Source: Minicystis rosea (GTDB taxonomy: Bacteria > Myxococcota_A > Polyangia > Polyangiales > Polyangiaceae). From it: a stretch of DNA of 64,000 nucleotides. Shown here piece after piece: positions 45,319 through 54,925 of this stretch. The translations under genes and the position numbers were made by a program. Each line of letters begins with the position of its first letter. Position 1 is the stretch's first letter. The stretch is from positions 9,374,377 to 9,438,376 of the forward strand of contig CP016211.1 of the NCBI GenBank assembly GCA_001931535.1. Direction: 5' to 3'. Under the pieces are notes generated by a model. The model made no database searches and was not told where the DNA came from. It saw only the letters and a program-made list of their open reading frames with translations.

Positions 45319-47043
45319 TCATGGACGCGCCTCGTCCACCCACACTCCGCGGCCTCTGCAGTGGTGGAGGACGAGCGGAGCGCAGCCGGCGGGCATCTCG
45401 CTGCGCCGCTCTCTGCCTGCGAGATCGATGTCGATCTCGTGCCAGCCGGTCGCCCAGCGCAGGGCTCGGTCATGCTCGGTGACCGCGTCGAGCTGGCGCA
45501 GATCATCGAGGGAGGCGGCGGTGGCTTCGGGCGTCGGACAAGATACTTCGAGGCGCAGGCCGCACGGCGCAGGGAGGCCCGCCGTGGCGCGACGTACGGC
45601 GTCGACGAGCGGCGTGGGATCGTTGGCGATCGACGTGTCGCGCACCTTCATGAGGTCTTCGGTCGGGAGGATCTGAGCCGCCGCGAAGAGGGTCACGAGC
45701 ACGCCGATGCGACCTCGGGCATCGAGCCGGCGCGCGGCGAAGGCGAGCGGAAGCGCGGCGATCGCGGCGATCCACGCGGAACAGGCCACGACGTAGTAAG
45801 GCGCGAAATAGCGCCCGTTGAGGAGGAACGGCGCGAGGGTGACGAGCGCGAGCAACGCGAGGGTCGAGAGGTTGCGATCGGGTCGAGCGAACGCGCGTAG
45901 GTCCGCACGGAGCGCGGCGAGCGCGCGGCGAAGGAAGCCTCTGCCATCGAGGAGCTCCGCGCCGACGTAGAGGACGGCGGCGCCGAACGCGAGGCGGACG
46001 AGCCCGGGACGCAGGAGGCGCCACGCTGTGCCGAGGTTCGCGAGGAGGGCGAGGCCGGCTTTGTCCAGCTCTCCGGAGTGACTGTCGATGGAATGCGTGA
46101 GCGCGAGCGGAACGGCGATCGCCGCCGCGAACGACGCATAGAACGTGTGGGCCGAGAGCGGCGACGGGGCCTCGCGGACGATGCGCTTGCCCCAGATCCA
46201 CGCGAGGATCGGTACCACGGCCATCATCGGGTATTTGACGAAGACGCCGAAGCTGGTGATGCCGAGCGCGAGCAGCAGGAAGCCCACGCGCCGGGCGCGC
46301 TCGTCGAGGCGCGTACGCGCGGCGGCGTCGACGAGCAGCAGGATGGCATAGTGAAGCGCGATCGAAGCGCTGGGCTGGAAGCCGATGGCCGAGCGGAAGA
46401 GCAGGAAATACCCGGGCGCGAGGCCGGCTATCGACGCGGCGACGAGCGCCTCGTCGCGATCGTGACCGGCGCGGCGAAAGAGGTGAAACAGCATCACCGC
46501 GGACCCGATCCAAACGATCGCGCCCACGGCCATGAACCACCCGATGCCGACGCGAATGCCGATGCCGTACAGGAGCGCGCCGCTCACGAGTCGGAGGCTG
46601 TCGTCCATCTCCCACGGGCGATCGAGCGCGCGCATGAGCTGGAAGAAGTCGTCCTCGAGGTAACGAAACCGCGAGACGACGAACACCGCCACGAAGACGA
46701 AGGCGCCGCCGAGCAGCTTGGCGAGCAACGAGAGCGGCGCGCGTGCTTCGTTCGTGGCCGGCTCGGGTGGGCGCTTCTTGCCGGTGAGGACGAGCGCAGC
46801 ACCGGCGATCAGCACGACGGCGATGAGCGCGAGCGCGTCCGCGAGCCCGCCGCGAAAGGAGACACCGATCGCGCGCATGGCAAGCTCGGCCGGCGTCGTG
46901 AGCGTCGGGGCGTGAGGCTCGGTGGCCCACGCGGCCTCCGCGCGCGCGGGCTGTGTCAGCGCGAGCAGCGCCGCGATCGGTGCGACGGCGAGGCAGAACG
47001 CCCGTTCGCGAAAGGCGCTCGAAAGCACGGCGGATGCTCGCAT
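45319..47043 (-). CDS. Polytopic membrane protein, GT-C glycosyltransferase-like
   Basis: 574 residues from ATG 47043 (an upstream ATG at 47082 is possible). An N-terminal hydrophobic segment, LAVAPIAALLALTQPARA, then about ten to twelve membrane helices: LALIAVVLIAGAALVL, GAFVFVAVFVVSRFRYLEDDFFQL, and so on up to AWIAAIAALPLAFAARRL. The acidic pair in RYLEDDFFQL, just after a helix and before a loop, matches the catalytic-type Asp pair of GT-C enzymes (ArnT/PMT-like, which transfer sugars from polyprenyl donors). The last ~150 residues form a soluble periplasmic-type domain with two Cys pairs (APCGLRLEVSCP and GCAPLVLHHC). So a membrane glycosyltransferase is likely but not proven. The start region is divergent from a fatty acid hydroxylase gene with 124 bases between starts. 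Confidence 0.72.
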   Translation of the reverse strand: MRASAVLSSAFRERAFCLAVAPIAALLALTQPARAEAAWATEPHAPTLTTPAELAMRAIGVSFRGGLADALALIAVVLIAGAALVLTGKKRPPEPATNEARAPLSLLAKLLGGAFVFVAVFVVSRFRYLEDDFFQLMRALDRPWEMDDSLRLVSGALLYGIGIRVGIGWFMAVGAIVWIGSAVMLFHLFRRAGHDRDEALVAASIAGLAPGYFLLFRSAIGFQPSASIALHYAILLLVDAAARTRLDERARRVGFLLLALGITSFGVFVKYPMMAVVPILAWIWGKRIVREAPSPLSAHTFYASFAAAIAVPLALTHSIDSHSGELDKAGLALLANLGTAWRLLRPGLVRLAFGAAVLYVGAELLDGRGFLRRALAALRADLRAFARPDRNLSTLALLALVTLAPFLLNGRYFAPYYVVACSAWIAAIAALPLAFAARRLDARGRIGVLVTLFAAAQILPTEDLMKVRDTSIANDPTPLVDAVRRATAGLPAPCGLRLEVSCPTPEATAASLDDLRQLDAVTEHDRALRWATGWHEIDIDLAGRERRSEMPAGCAPLVLHHCRGRGVWVDEARP

Positions 47044-47167
47044 GCCCTTGCACGAGCAGGCAAGCGCGCGAGGCAGCAGCATCGTGAGGCGCGATGACGC
47101 GCATTGCCGACCCATGCCGCGACGGAGGACTGACGCCGCTGCGTCGCCGTGCGATGGGCGGCGCGCG

Positions 47168-47908
47168 ATGCCGCTCCATCTATCGCTGGCGACGATCTTC
47201 ACCGTCCTCTCGACGGCGGCGTTCCTCATCCTCGAGCGCGTGCGACCAGGGCGCGCGCTGCCGCATTCGCAAGGATGGTATGCGCGCGCTCTCGCGCTCA
47301 ACCTGGTGCAGCTCGTGCTCACGCTGGGCACGCGCAAGATCTGGATTGCCCTCTTCGGCGGCGCGTCGCTGCTCCACGTGAACCGTCTCGGCATGCCGGC
47401 GCTCGAGGGCTTCTCTGCCTGGTTCGTGAGCACGTTTTTCTATTACTGGTGGCATCGCCTCCGGCACGCGAACGGCTTCTGGCGCGTGTTCCACCAGATC
47501 CACCACTCGCCCTCGCGCATCGAGGTGGCGACCTCGTTCTACAAGCACCCGATCGAGATGGCCTGCGACATCGTGCTCAGCGCGGCCATCGGTTACGGGC
47601 TCGTGGGCGTGTCGCTGGAGGGCGCGTTCTGGTTCAATTTCTTCGCGGCGACGGGCGAGTATTTCTATCACGCGAACTTCAAGAGCCCGACGTGGCTCCG
47701 CTACTTCATCCAGACGCCGGAGCTCCACGCCATCCACCACCAGCTCGACGTCCATCGTTACAACTACTCGGATCTGCCGCTCTGGGATCGGCTCTTCGGG
47801 ACCTACGAGGATGCGACCACGTTCATCGAGCGCTGCGGCTTCCCTCGGCGCAACGAGGAGAAGCTCGGCGCGATGCTCGCGTTCCGCGACGTGTACGACG
47901 ATCCGTGA
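47168..47908 (+). CDS. Fatty acid hydroxylase/sterol desaturase-family di-iron membrane protein
   Basis: 246 residues from ATG 47168. A membrane-bound non-haem di-iron enzyme of the ERG3/FAH type, which hydroxylates or desaturates lipids. The three His motifs are visible: HRLRHANGFWRVFHQIHH (HxxxH plus HxxHH), FYKHP, and YFYHANF followed by HAIHHQLDVHRYNYSDLP (third block, HxxHH). Four or so membrane segments lie before and between: LSLATIFTVLSTAAFLILE, LVQLVLTLGTRKIWIALF and LSAAIGYGLVGVSLEGAFWF. It is divergent from the GT-C-like gene; both may act on membrane lipids. The frame is open upstream to 46922 but that part has no protein character. Confidence 0.9.
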   Translation: MPLHLSLATIFTVLSTAAFLILERVRPGRALPHSQGWYARALALNLVQLVLTLGTRKIWIALFGGASLLHVNRLGMPALEGFSAWFVSTFFYYWWHRLRHANGFWRVFHQIHHSPSRIEVATSFYKHPIEMACDIVLSAAIGYGLVGVSLEGAFWFNFFAATGEYFYHANFKSPTWLRYFIQTPELHAIHHQLDVHRYNYSDLPLWDRLFGTYEDATTFIERCGFPRRNEEKLGAMLAFRDVYDDP

Positions 47909-47970
47909 GCGCTCGTCGCGGAGGCTCGCCGAGGCTTGACCGGCGCAGGGCTGCCATCTAATCGGCGCAC

Positions 47971-48306
47971 ATGGAGAAGACGGCGCGAGCGTGGACGCCC
48001 GAGGAACGCGCGGTGGTCGACCTGCACGTGCACTATTGGACGCACGTGTGGAGCATGAACAACTTCACCTTGTACAACCGCTACAAGAAGCACCTGCCTG
48101 CGCCCGCTCGTCGCGAAGCCGATCGCCTCGCCAACGCCGCCGCGCTCGGGAACGATGAGGAGATCCGCGGTATCGTCGAAGGGATCCTCGAGCAGACGTG
48201 GGACAAGGAAGATTGGAGCACGTTCATTCGCAGCCCGAAGCTCGATGATGACGGCACCGATCCGAGCGAAGCGAAGGCGTGGCGAGCGTTGGTCGGGCGC
48301 ACGTGA
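47971..48306 (+). CDS. Small acidic protein of unknown function
   Basis: 111 residues, starting 62 bases after the fatty acid hydroxylase. EERAVVDLHVHYWTHVWSMNNFTLYNRYKKHLP is aromatic- and His-rich, and the remainder is helical (EADRLANAAALGNDEEIRGIVEGILEQTW). No known motif. Codon composition fits a real gene. It may share a transcript with the hydroxylase. Function unknown. Confidence 0.66.
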   Translation: MEKTARAWTPEERAVVDLHVHYWTHVWSMNNFTLYNRYKKHLPAPARREADRLANAAALGNDEEIRGIVEGILEQTWDKEDWSTFIRSPKLDDDGTDPSEAKAWRALVGRT

Positions 48307-48435
48307 CGTTGACGTCGTCGGCGATGGCGGCGTGCGTGGAGCTTCGATCGAGCGGCGCTGCGGAGACGAAGTCGGCATCTGCCAACGTCGATGAGGCCAT
48401 CCGCAGGCGCACGACATCATGATGAGGAGCGCATG

Positions 48436-48470
48436 AATCGCGCGGTGGCCGTCATGCCGCCACCGCGCGA
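48436..48470. terminator. Perfect hairpin between convergent genes
   Basis: ATCGCGCGGTGGC and GCCACCGCGCGAT form a perfect 13-base stem with a 9-base loop, the longest perfect hairpin seen in the window. It lies between the gene ending at 48306 and the convergent propeller gene ending at 48525. No T-tract, but it is almost surely a two-way transcription stop. Confidence 0.7.
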
Positions 48471-48524
48471 TGCGAGCGTGTCAGTCCGACGAGATCGAGA
48501 GCATGTCTCTTCGGCGAGCGTTGC

Positions 48525-49460
48525 TCACGGATCGAGCGTGAGCCTCGAGAAGAGCGGGTGAGTCTGGCTGGTCTCGCCCGAATAGCCTTTGGCCTTCGTC
48601 CACACGGCCGCCTTCGGCAAGTCCTTCCAGATGGTGGAGGTGTCGATGAGGTGCGCGGTGCCGCCGTTCGTGCCATTGGGCCCGACGACGCCGGGCGCGA
48701 CGGAGAGGAGCGAGACGTTCGCGAGAGGCTGTGGCGCGAGGGCGTAGTCGACGAGTCGCTTGGCGCCATCGCCGGCTGGGAGCACGGGTGTGTCGTCGGG
48801 CGCTTGGTACCAGTAGCCCCAGTAGTGATCGACGTTGCCTTGCACCGTGGTCCCCTGCGTGAGCGCGAAGACGTCGCTGCCGAAGACGAAGCCTTTCACG
48901 AGGTGCTTGGCGATGTATTCGGTGTTCTTGCCCGAGTAGTAGAGCGCGCCAAGCTTGTAGGCGCCGGTCGCAGCATCGAGGCCGAGGACGAAGCCGTCGC
49001 CGTGCGTCGTGTCGGCCGTCTCGACGGCGACGTTGCCGCCTGCATAGACGGTGTTGCCGTCGAGCCGGACGACGTGGGTGTTGTCGTTGGCGCCGGAGCC
49101 ACCGCTCTCCCACGCCTTGGACCAGGCCACCGCGCCCGTCGGCTTGATGCGCGCGACCACGAACGCGCGATCGGCGCCGCCGGTGTAGAGCGAGACGATG
49201 GCGTCGCCGCCGGGCGCGAGCGCGATCGAGTTGATGCGGGAGCCGGTGCCGGCGCCGAGATCGTGCGTGCCCGCAACGGTCGGTGACGCGCTCCCGAGGC
49301 CCGTGAGGCGCACGAGCATCGCGCGGCCATCCTGATCACCGCCGATCCAGCCGGCGCCGGAAGCGTCGGTGCGCACGGTGAATCCGCGGTCGGCGAGACC
49401 GTCGTTGCCGATGTCGATCTGATAGGCGTAGAGCTGCGCGCCATCGCTCTTGGCGAGGGC
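48525..49460 (-). pseudogene. PQQ/SBBP-type beta-propeller protein, 5' end missing
   Basis: From about 49455 down to the stop at 48525 the minus-strand frame has clear protein character with propeller repeats: LYAYQIDIGNDGLADRGFTVRTDASGAGWIGGDQDG, SRINSIALAPGGDAIVSLYTGGADRAFVVARIKPTGAVAW, DGFVLGLDAATGAYKLG and so on. Upstream of 49455 the same frame reads antisense to the sigma-54 activator and is not protein-like; no signal peptide or start is present. So the gene seems to have lost its 5' end, where a lipoprotein signal would be expected. It meets the also 5'-truncated sigma-54 gene head to head at this point. It may be a rearrangement remnant or a misassembly. Confidence 0.65.
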
Positions 49461-49553
49461 CGATCGGGCAGCACCCTCCGCCTCGGCAAGGTCGCGCTCG
49501 GTCAGGAGCAGAACCCTCTCCCCCTCTCCGATCGCGACGCGCTCTTCGGCCTC

Positions 49554-50468
<915 letters not shown>

Positions 50469-50574
50469 ATCGCGACACACAGCGCATGCGCGCGCCATCG
50501 CCCGCGCGCGAAACGGCGCCGAGCGCAAGCTGCGCGGCGCCTCCTGAAGCCTTCGCGACGCTCGGCAAAGCACC

Positions 50575-50594
50575 GAAGGCCTCAACGGGCCTTC
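50575..50594. terminator. Hairpin overlapping the TetR stop codon
   Basis: GAAGGCC-TCAACG-GGCCTTC (7-base stem) lies between the sigma-54 gene and the convergent TetR gene and includes the TetR stop codon in its loop. Weak T-content after it. Confidence 0.4.
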
Positions 50595-51220
50595 TTCACG
50601 CGCTTCGCCGCCCCTTCCGGCGCACCGTCCCGTGGAGGCTCTCCCTCGATGAGCTGTTGAAACAGCGGCGTGAGGAGCGCCTTCAGCACGGCCGGATCCG
50701 CCTTGGCCAACGACGATAGACCCAGCATCTGCCGCATGATCTGGACCCCCAACACCAGCGAGAGCAGGAGCGCGGCGCGCTCCGGCGCGTGCTCCCCATG
50801 GAGCGCATCGGTCGCCGTCTTGTGGTGGAATTGCTCGATCTGCTCGCGCCCAATCTCGGCCGCGCGCTTGCTCGACGCCGAGTGGACCATGATCAAGAAG
50901 CCGTCGAGCGGCGTCCTGTCCGATTGGGTGAGCTCCACGATCGCGCCGGCGAGCTGCTCTCCGGCCGCGGGCGCCTCGAGCACCCCCGATCCGAGGATCG
51001 ATGGAGGCGCCATCGTCTCGGCGACGACCTCGGCAAAGAGCTTCTCCTTCGAGCCGAAGTAGCGATTGACCAGCATCGCGGTCACGCCGGCGTTGGCCGC
51101 GATCTCCCGCACCCCGGCGCCGTCGTAGCCCGCTCGGGCGAACGCTTCCCGCGCCGAGGCGAGAATGGCTTTGCGGGTCGCGGCCGCGTCCCGTCGACGC
51201 GTGGGAGGAGAGCTTGCCAT
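50582..51220 (-). CDS. TetR-family transcriptional repressor
   Basis: 212 residues from ATG 51220, with GGAGG upstream. The N-terminal HTH is RRRDAAATRKAILASAREAFARAGYDGAGVREIAANAGVTAMLVNRYFGSKEKLFAEVV, a textbook TetR domain with the recognition helix in NAGVTAMLVNRYF. The C-terminal ligand/dimer domain (TetR_C type) has AGAIVELTQSDRTPLDGFLIMVHSASS and LSLVLGVQIMRQML. It is divergent from the NAD(P)-binding gene at 51431, and a perfect inverted repeat lies between them at 51270-51285, the expected operator. So it probably represses itself and that gene; the inducer is unknown. Confidence 0.94.
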   Translation of the reverse strand: MASSPPTRRRDAAATRKAILASAREAFARAGYDGAGVREIAANAGVTAMLVNRYFGSKEKLFAEVVAETMAPPSILGSGVLEAPAAGEQLAGAIVELTQSDRTPLDGFLIMVHSASSKRAAEIGREQIEQFHHKTATDALHGEHAPERAALLLSLVLGVQIMRQMLGLSSLAKADPAVLKALLTPLFQQLIEGEPPRDGAPEGAAKRVKKAR

Positions 51221-51269
51221 CGAGACCTCCCCTACCAGAAAACGGCCCGCTTGACTTCCAGGCACAACA

Positions 51270-51285
51270 GTCTACACATGTAGAC
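51270..51285. promoter_or_regulatory. Probable TetR operator
   Basis: GTCTACA-CA-TGTAGAC, a perfect 7+2+7 inverted repeat, lies in the 210-base region between divergent tetR and the NAD(P)-binding gene. A TTGACT at 51251-51256 nearby could be a -35 element for the plus-strand gene, which would place the operator at the -10 region. It is the strongest regulatory site in the window. Confidence 0.75.
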
Positions 51286-51430
51286 ATTAGTCGTGACCAT
51301 GAGGGGAACGCCGGGTCGAACACCCTCCTCGACCGGGGAGAGCGTCATGGTGAAACGTCCTCGTGCCCGGCGGCACCGGATACATCGTCGATTGCGCCGA
51401 AAGCCTCCTTCATGCCGGAGTCGTAGCAAC

Positions 51431-52081
51431 ATGAAAATCCTTCTCACCGGGGCCACCGGCTTCACCGGCGGCGAGGTCCTCAAACAAGCCCTCTCCGACG
51501 CCGCCATCACGCAGGTGACGGTGCTCACGCGCCGGCCGCTCGGCGTCGCTCACGAGAAGCTCCGCGAAGCCATCGTCAGCGACTTCCTCGATTATCGCGG
51601 AGTGCCCATCGACGATGCCGGCGCCTGCATCTGGTGCCTCGGTGTCTCGCAGACCCAAGTGAGCAAGGAGGCGTACGTGACCATCACCCACGATTACGCC
51701 GTCGCCGCCGCCACAGCGATGTTCGCCGAGAATCCCGAGATGCGTTTCTGCTTCGTGAGCGGCCGCAGCGCCGATCCGAGTGAAAAGCGCGGCCCCCTCT
51801 CCGCGCGCATCAAAGGCCGCACCGAACGTTCCCTCTCCACGCTGCGTCCCGACGACGTCTGGACCTTCCGGCCCGGCTACATCCGCGCCTCGGCCGCGAG
51901 CGGCCCCCGTAAGGATCTCGCCCGCTTCGCCGCGCCCATCGGTTGGCTGATGGGCCTCTTCATCGACGACTTCAGCATCGATTGCGACCAGCTCGCGCGC
52001 TGCCTGCTCGACGTGGCCAAGCACGGTGCCGATCAGCACCTCTTGGACAACCGCGCGATTCGCGACTGGCAGGTGCGATGA
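51431..52081 (+). CDS. NAD(P)-binding atypical short-chain dehydrogenase/epimerase-like protein
   Basis: 216 residues from ATG 51431. The Rossmann nucleotide-binding signature is ILLTGATGFTGGEVLKQALSD (GxxGxxG). Next are VTVLTRRP, LDYRGVPIDDAGACIWCLGVSQTQVSKEAYVTITHDY and FCFVSGRSADPSEKRGPLSARIKGRTERSL, in which the Tyr/Lys catalytic pair of classical SDRs is not evident. This matches the NmrA/HTATIP2-like atypical SDR group (NAD(P)H-binding without standard dehydrogenase activity). It is controlled with the divergent TetR gene, a common pairing for stress- or drug-inducible functions. Confidence 0.88.
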   Translation: MKILLTGATGFTGGEVLKQALSDAAITQVTVLTRRPLGVAHEKLREAIVSDFLDYRGVPIDDAGACIWCLGVSQTQVSKEAYVTITHDYAVAAATAMFAENPEMRFCFVSGRSADPSEKRGPLSARIKGRTERSLSTLRPDDVWTFRPGYIRASAASGPRKDLARFAAPIGWLMGLFIDDFSIDCDQLARCLLDVAKHGADQHLLDNRAIRDWQVR

Positions 52082-52193
52082 GAGGATGCCGCGACCGGGC
52101 ATGATTGCCATGGGGCGAGTCGCCCTCTGCCATTGCACGGTCGCTGCTCCGCATCGCCTTCACCCCGAGAATGCATGCGCTACAATCGGCGTG

Positions 52194-52583
52194 ATGCGCC
52201 TGACGAAGCCCTTCTCCAGGAGACATGGAATCTCCTTGTCTCTCGTGCTCGGGACGCTCGGTCTCCTTTCAGGATGTGAATCATCCGTCATCCCCACCGG
52301 CAGCGGCGGCAGCACGACCGGCAGCGGCGGCGCCATGCCTACGGGATGTCCGCCCACGCCGGAGGGTGGCTGGAGCGCGGAGAACCCGAACAACCTACCT
52401 TCCGGTTCATGCGTGGTGGGGAGCACCTGTGAGATTGGGCTCGTGCGCCAATGCCCGGATGGGTCGACCGTCCCCGGCACGCATTATGGGTGCACGTGTG
52501 AGACCGGATCGTGGCAGTGCGACATCAACGGTGGCTTGAATTTCGTGCCATGCCCCGACGCGGGCGCCGCCGACGGCGGGTGA
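52194..52583 (+). CDS. Small Cys-rich lipoprotein
   Basis: 129 residues from ATG 52194 (the frame is open upstream to 52026 but without protein character). The signal is RRHGISLSLVLGTLGLLSGCESS (lipobox Cys26). A Gly/Ser spacer leads to a small Cys-rich domain: TGCPPTPEGGWSAENPNNLPSGSC, GSTCEIGLVRQCPDGSTVPGTHYGCTCETGSWQCDINGG, with eight or more cysteines and the C-x-C pattern. It looks like a compact disulfide-bonded module. A typical Polyangiales surface lipoprotein; function unknown. Confidence 0.78.
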   Translation: MRLTKPFSRRHGISLSLVLGTLGLLSGCESSVIPTGSGGSTTGSGGAMPTGCPPTPEGGWSAENPNNLPSGSCVVGSTCEIGLVRQCPDGSTVPGTHYGCTCETGSWQCDINGGLNFVPCPDAGAADGG

Positions 52584-52629
52584 CGGCGACCGCTTCAGAC
52601 ACGATATCTCCCGGCCCCGCGCCAAGCCA

Positions 52630-53253
52630 TCATCGCACGAACCCGAAGCCCAGATTCTCGATCATCCGCGGGTCCTTGGGGCTGTCCGCCGTGACATGGC
52701 CCGCGATCGCGAGCGAGCCACCGACGAGGGTCAGGACCAGGCCCACGGCGACGTGCCCGAGGCCCACGACGAACGGAATGGTCCCCCCGCGGCCGGAGCC
52801 GGACTCATCTTTGATGCCGACGCCGGTCGCGAAGCCGATGCCCACGAGACCGAGGCCCGTCAAGAACGCTCCCCCGCCGGCGATGAGGGTGTATTTGCCT
52901 GCGGTGGCAACCCGCTTTCTGGAGGGGCTCTCCACGGGTGCATAGAACATGACCTCCATGCCCCCTCGGGGTGGCAAAGCGATCTCCTCCAAGCGTTTGG
53001 GTGGCATCCAATCCGCGACCGGGCCGCCGTCGGACCGTGTTTGGACGATGCGCATGTCGCTGTCGACCACGGTGTGGCCCGCGCTCGTCTGGAGCGTGAT
53101 CCAGCGAGACTCCGCGCTCTGAAGGCGCTCCCGCACCTTCTGCACCTCCGGCTCCTCGAGCCGAACGGAATACGTCTTCACCTCCACGCACCCCGCGGAC
53201 GCGAGCGCCGCCGCCAAGGTGGAGAGTCTGATCAAGCCAACAAAAGAAGCCAT
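52630..53253 (-). CDS. Membrane lipoprotein with TM region, unknown function
   Basis: 207 residues from ATG 53253. The signal IRLSTLAAALASAGCVEV ends in a lipobox (Cys22). The next ~85 residues are a soluble domain (ESRWITLQTSAGHTVVDSDM, IALPPRGGMEVMFYAPVESP). Then come two hydrophobic segments (YTLIAGGGAFLTGLGLVGIGFATGVGI and TIPFVVGLGHVAVGLVLTLVGGSLAIAGHV). The combination of lipid anchor and later hydrophobic helices is odd but consistent. No family recognised. It is divergent from the acyl-CoA synthetase gene, separated by 151 bases. Confidence 0.72.
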   Translation of the reverse strand: MASFVGLIRLSTLAAALASAGCVEVKTYSVRLEEPEVQKVRERLQSAESRWITLQTSAGHTVVDSDMRIVQTRSDGGPVADWMPPKRLEEIALPPRGGMEVMFYAPVESPSRKRVATAGKYTLIAGGGAFLTGLGLVGIGFATGVGIKDESGSGRGGTIPFVVGLGHVAVGLVLTLVGGSLAIAGHVTADSPKDPRMIENLGFGFVR

Positions 53254-53404
53254 CGTGCTCTTCACGTTATCGAACGCGAAGTCGCCGAGGCAACCGACGT
53301 CTTCGCCTGCGCGCCCGAGCGGCGTATTGCGCTCGCCGGCGCCGCGCCGAAGGGCCGTGCCCAGCGCTGGATGCACGTTCGCGAGCGCGGTAGGGTAGCC
53401 GGCC

Positions 53405-54925
53405 ATGAACGCTGCCACGCTCCCGAACGAACTCCTCTCCCTCCTCGATGCGGGGCGCGCCGATGCGCCGGCGATTGCGGCGCCGGGGCAGCCTCCGCTG
53501 ACGTATGCCGGGCTCCGCGATCTCGTGGCGAGCACGCGGGCCGATCTGCGGCGCGCCGGTGTGGGACGCAACGATCGCGTGGCCATGGTGCTGCCCAACG
53601 GGCCCGAAATGGCGGCGCTGTTCGTCGCGGTCGCGGCGGCGGCCACGGCCGCACCGCTGAACCCGGCGTATCAGGCGGAGGAGCTCGAGTTCTACCTCGG
53701 TGATCTGAAGGCCAAAGCGCTCATCCTCCCGCAGGGCTTCGCCTCTCCGGCCCGCGCGGTCGCGGAGGCGATGGGGATTCCGATCCTCGGCTTCGCGAAT
53801 CGTGATCTGCGCCTCGTCCCCGAAGCGCCCCTCTCCGTCGCCGCGAGCACCGATGGTCCTGCCGAAGCGTCCGACGTCGCGCTCGTGCTGCACACCTCGG
53901 GGACCACGGCGCGCCCGAAGATCGTGCCCATCACGCAGGCCAACCTGTGCGCGTCGGCGCGTCACATCGGCGCGGCTCTCGCGCTCGTCCCCGGCGACGT
54001 GTGCCTCAACATCATGCCGCTCTTCCACATTCATGGCCTCGTCGCGGCCGTCCTCTCGAGCCTCGCCGCCGGAGCATCGGTGTGGTGCTCACCGGGCTTC
54101 AATGCGCTCAAGTTCTTCGGCTGGCTCGACGAGGTGAAGCCGAGTTGGTACACGGCGGTGCCCACCATGCATCAAGCCATTCTGGCGCGCGCCCCACGCA
54201 ACGCGGAGAGCGTGGCCCAGAGTCGTTTGCGCCTCGTGCGCTCGTCGTCGGCGTCGCTGCCCCCGCCGGTGATGCGCGCGCTGGAAGACCTCTTCCGCTG
54301 CCCCGTCATCGAGGCTTATGGCATGACCGAGGCCGCGCATCAGATGGCCTCGAATCCGCTCCCGCCGCGCGCGCGGAAGCCGGGATCGGTGGGCGTCGCC
54401 GCGGGCCCGGAGATCGCCATCATGGATGGCGAAGGCGCGATCCTCCCCGCCGGCGCGATCGGCGAGGTGGTCATTCGCGGCCCCAACGTCGTCGCCGGCT
54501 ACGAGAACAACCCCGAAGCCAACCTCAAGTCGTTCACGGCTGGGTGGTTTCGCACCGGCGACCAAGGCAAGCTCGACGAGGAGGGATATCTCCACCTCAC
54601 CGGCCGCCTCAAAGAGCTCATCAACCGCGGCGGCGAGAAGGTGAGCCCGCTCGAGATCGACGCCGTGCTGCTCGAGCACCCCGCCGTGCAGCAGGCGGTG
54701 ACCTTCGGCATCCCGCACGACAAGCTCGGTGAAGAGGTGGGCGCCGCCGTGGTGCTGCGCCCCGACGCGAGCGTGGGTGAGCGCGAGCTCCGCGACTTCG
54801 CGGCGGCGCGCCTCGCGGCCTTCAAGGTGCCTCGCAAGATCGTCTTCTTGAACGAGATCCCCAAAGGCCCGACGGGCAAGCTCCAGCGCATCGGCCTCGC
54901 CGAGCGCCTCGGAGTGACGGCGTGA
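53405..54925 (+). CDS. AMP-forming acyl-CoA synthetase (oxalate-CoA ligase-like)
   Basis: 506 residues, complete. Motifs: P-loop VLHTSGTTARPKIVPITQANL, IMPLFHIHGL, then A5 EAYGMTEAAHQMASNPLPPRARK and GSVGVAAGPEIAIMD, A7 GWFRTGDQGKLDEEGYLHLTGRLKELINRGGEKVSP, and the terminal KGPTGKLQRIG lysine. The PLFHIHGL and GSVG segments are typical of the plant/fungal AAE3 oxalyl-CoA synthetase group, which makes oxalyl-CoA or similar short dicarboxylate esters; the exact substrate is not certain. The stop overlaps the next start by four bases, so it is coupled with the ketopantoate reductase-like gene. Confidence 0.93.
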   Translation: MNAATLPNELLSLLDAGRADAPAIAAPGQPPLTYAGLRDLVASTRADLRRAGVGRNDRVAMVLPNGPEMAALFVAVAAAATAAPLNPAYQAEELEFYLGDLKAKALILPQGFASPARAVAEAMGIPILGFANRDLRLVPEAPLSVAASTDGPAEASDVALVLHTSGTTARPKIVPITQANLCASARHIGAALALVPGDVCLNIMPLFHIHGLVAAVLSSLAAGASVWCSPGFNALKFFGWLDEVKPSWYTAVPTMHQAILARAPRNAESVAQSRLRLVRSSSASLPPPVMRALEDLFRCPVIEAYGMTEAAHQMASNPLPPRARKPGSVGVAAGPEIAIMDGEGAILPAGAIGEVVIRGPNVVAGYENNPEANLKSFTAGWFRTGDQGKLDEEGYLHLTGRLKELINRGGEKVSPLEIDAVLLEHPAVQQAVTFGIPHDKLGEEVGAAVVLRPDASVGERELRDFAAARLAAFKVPRKIVFLNEIPKGPTGKLQRIGLAERLGVTA

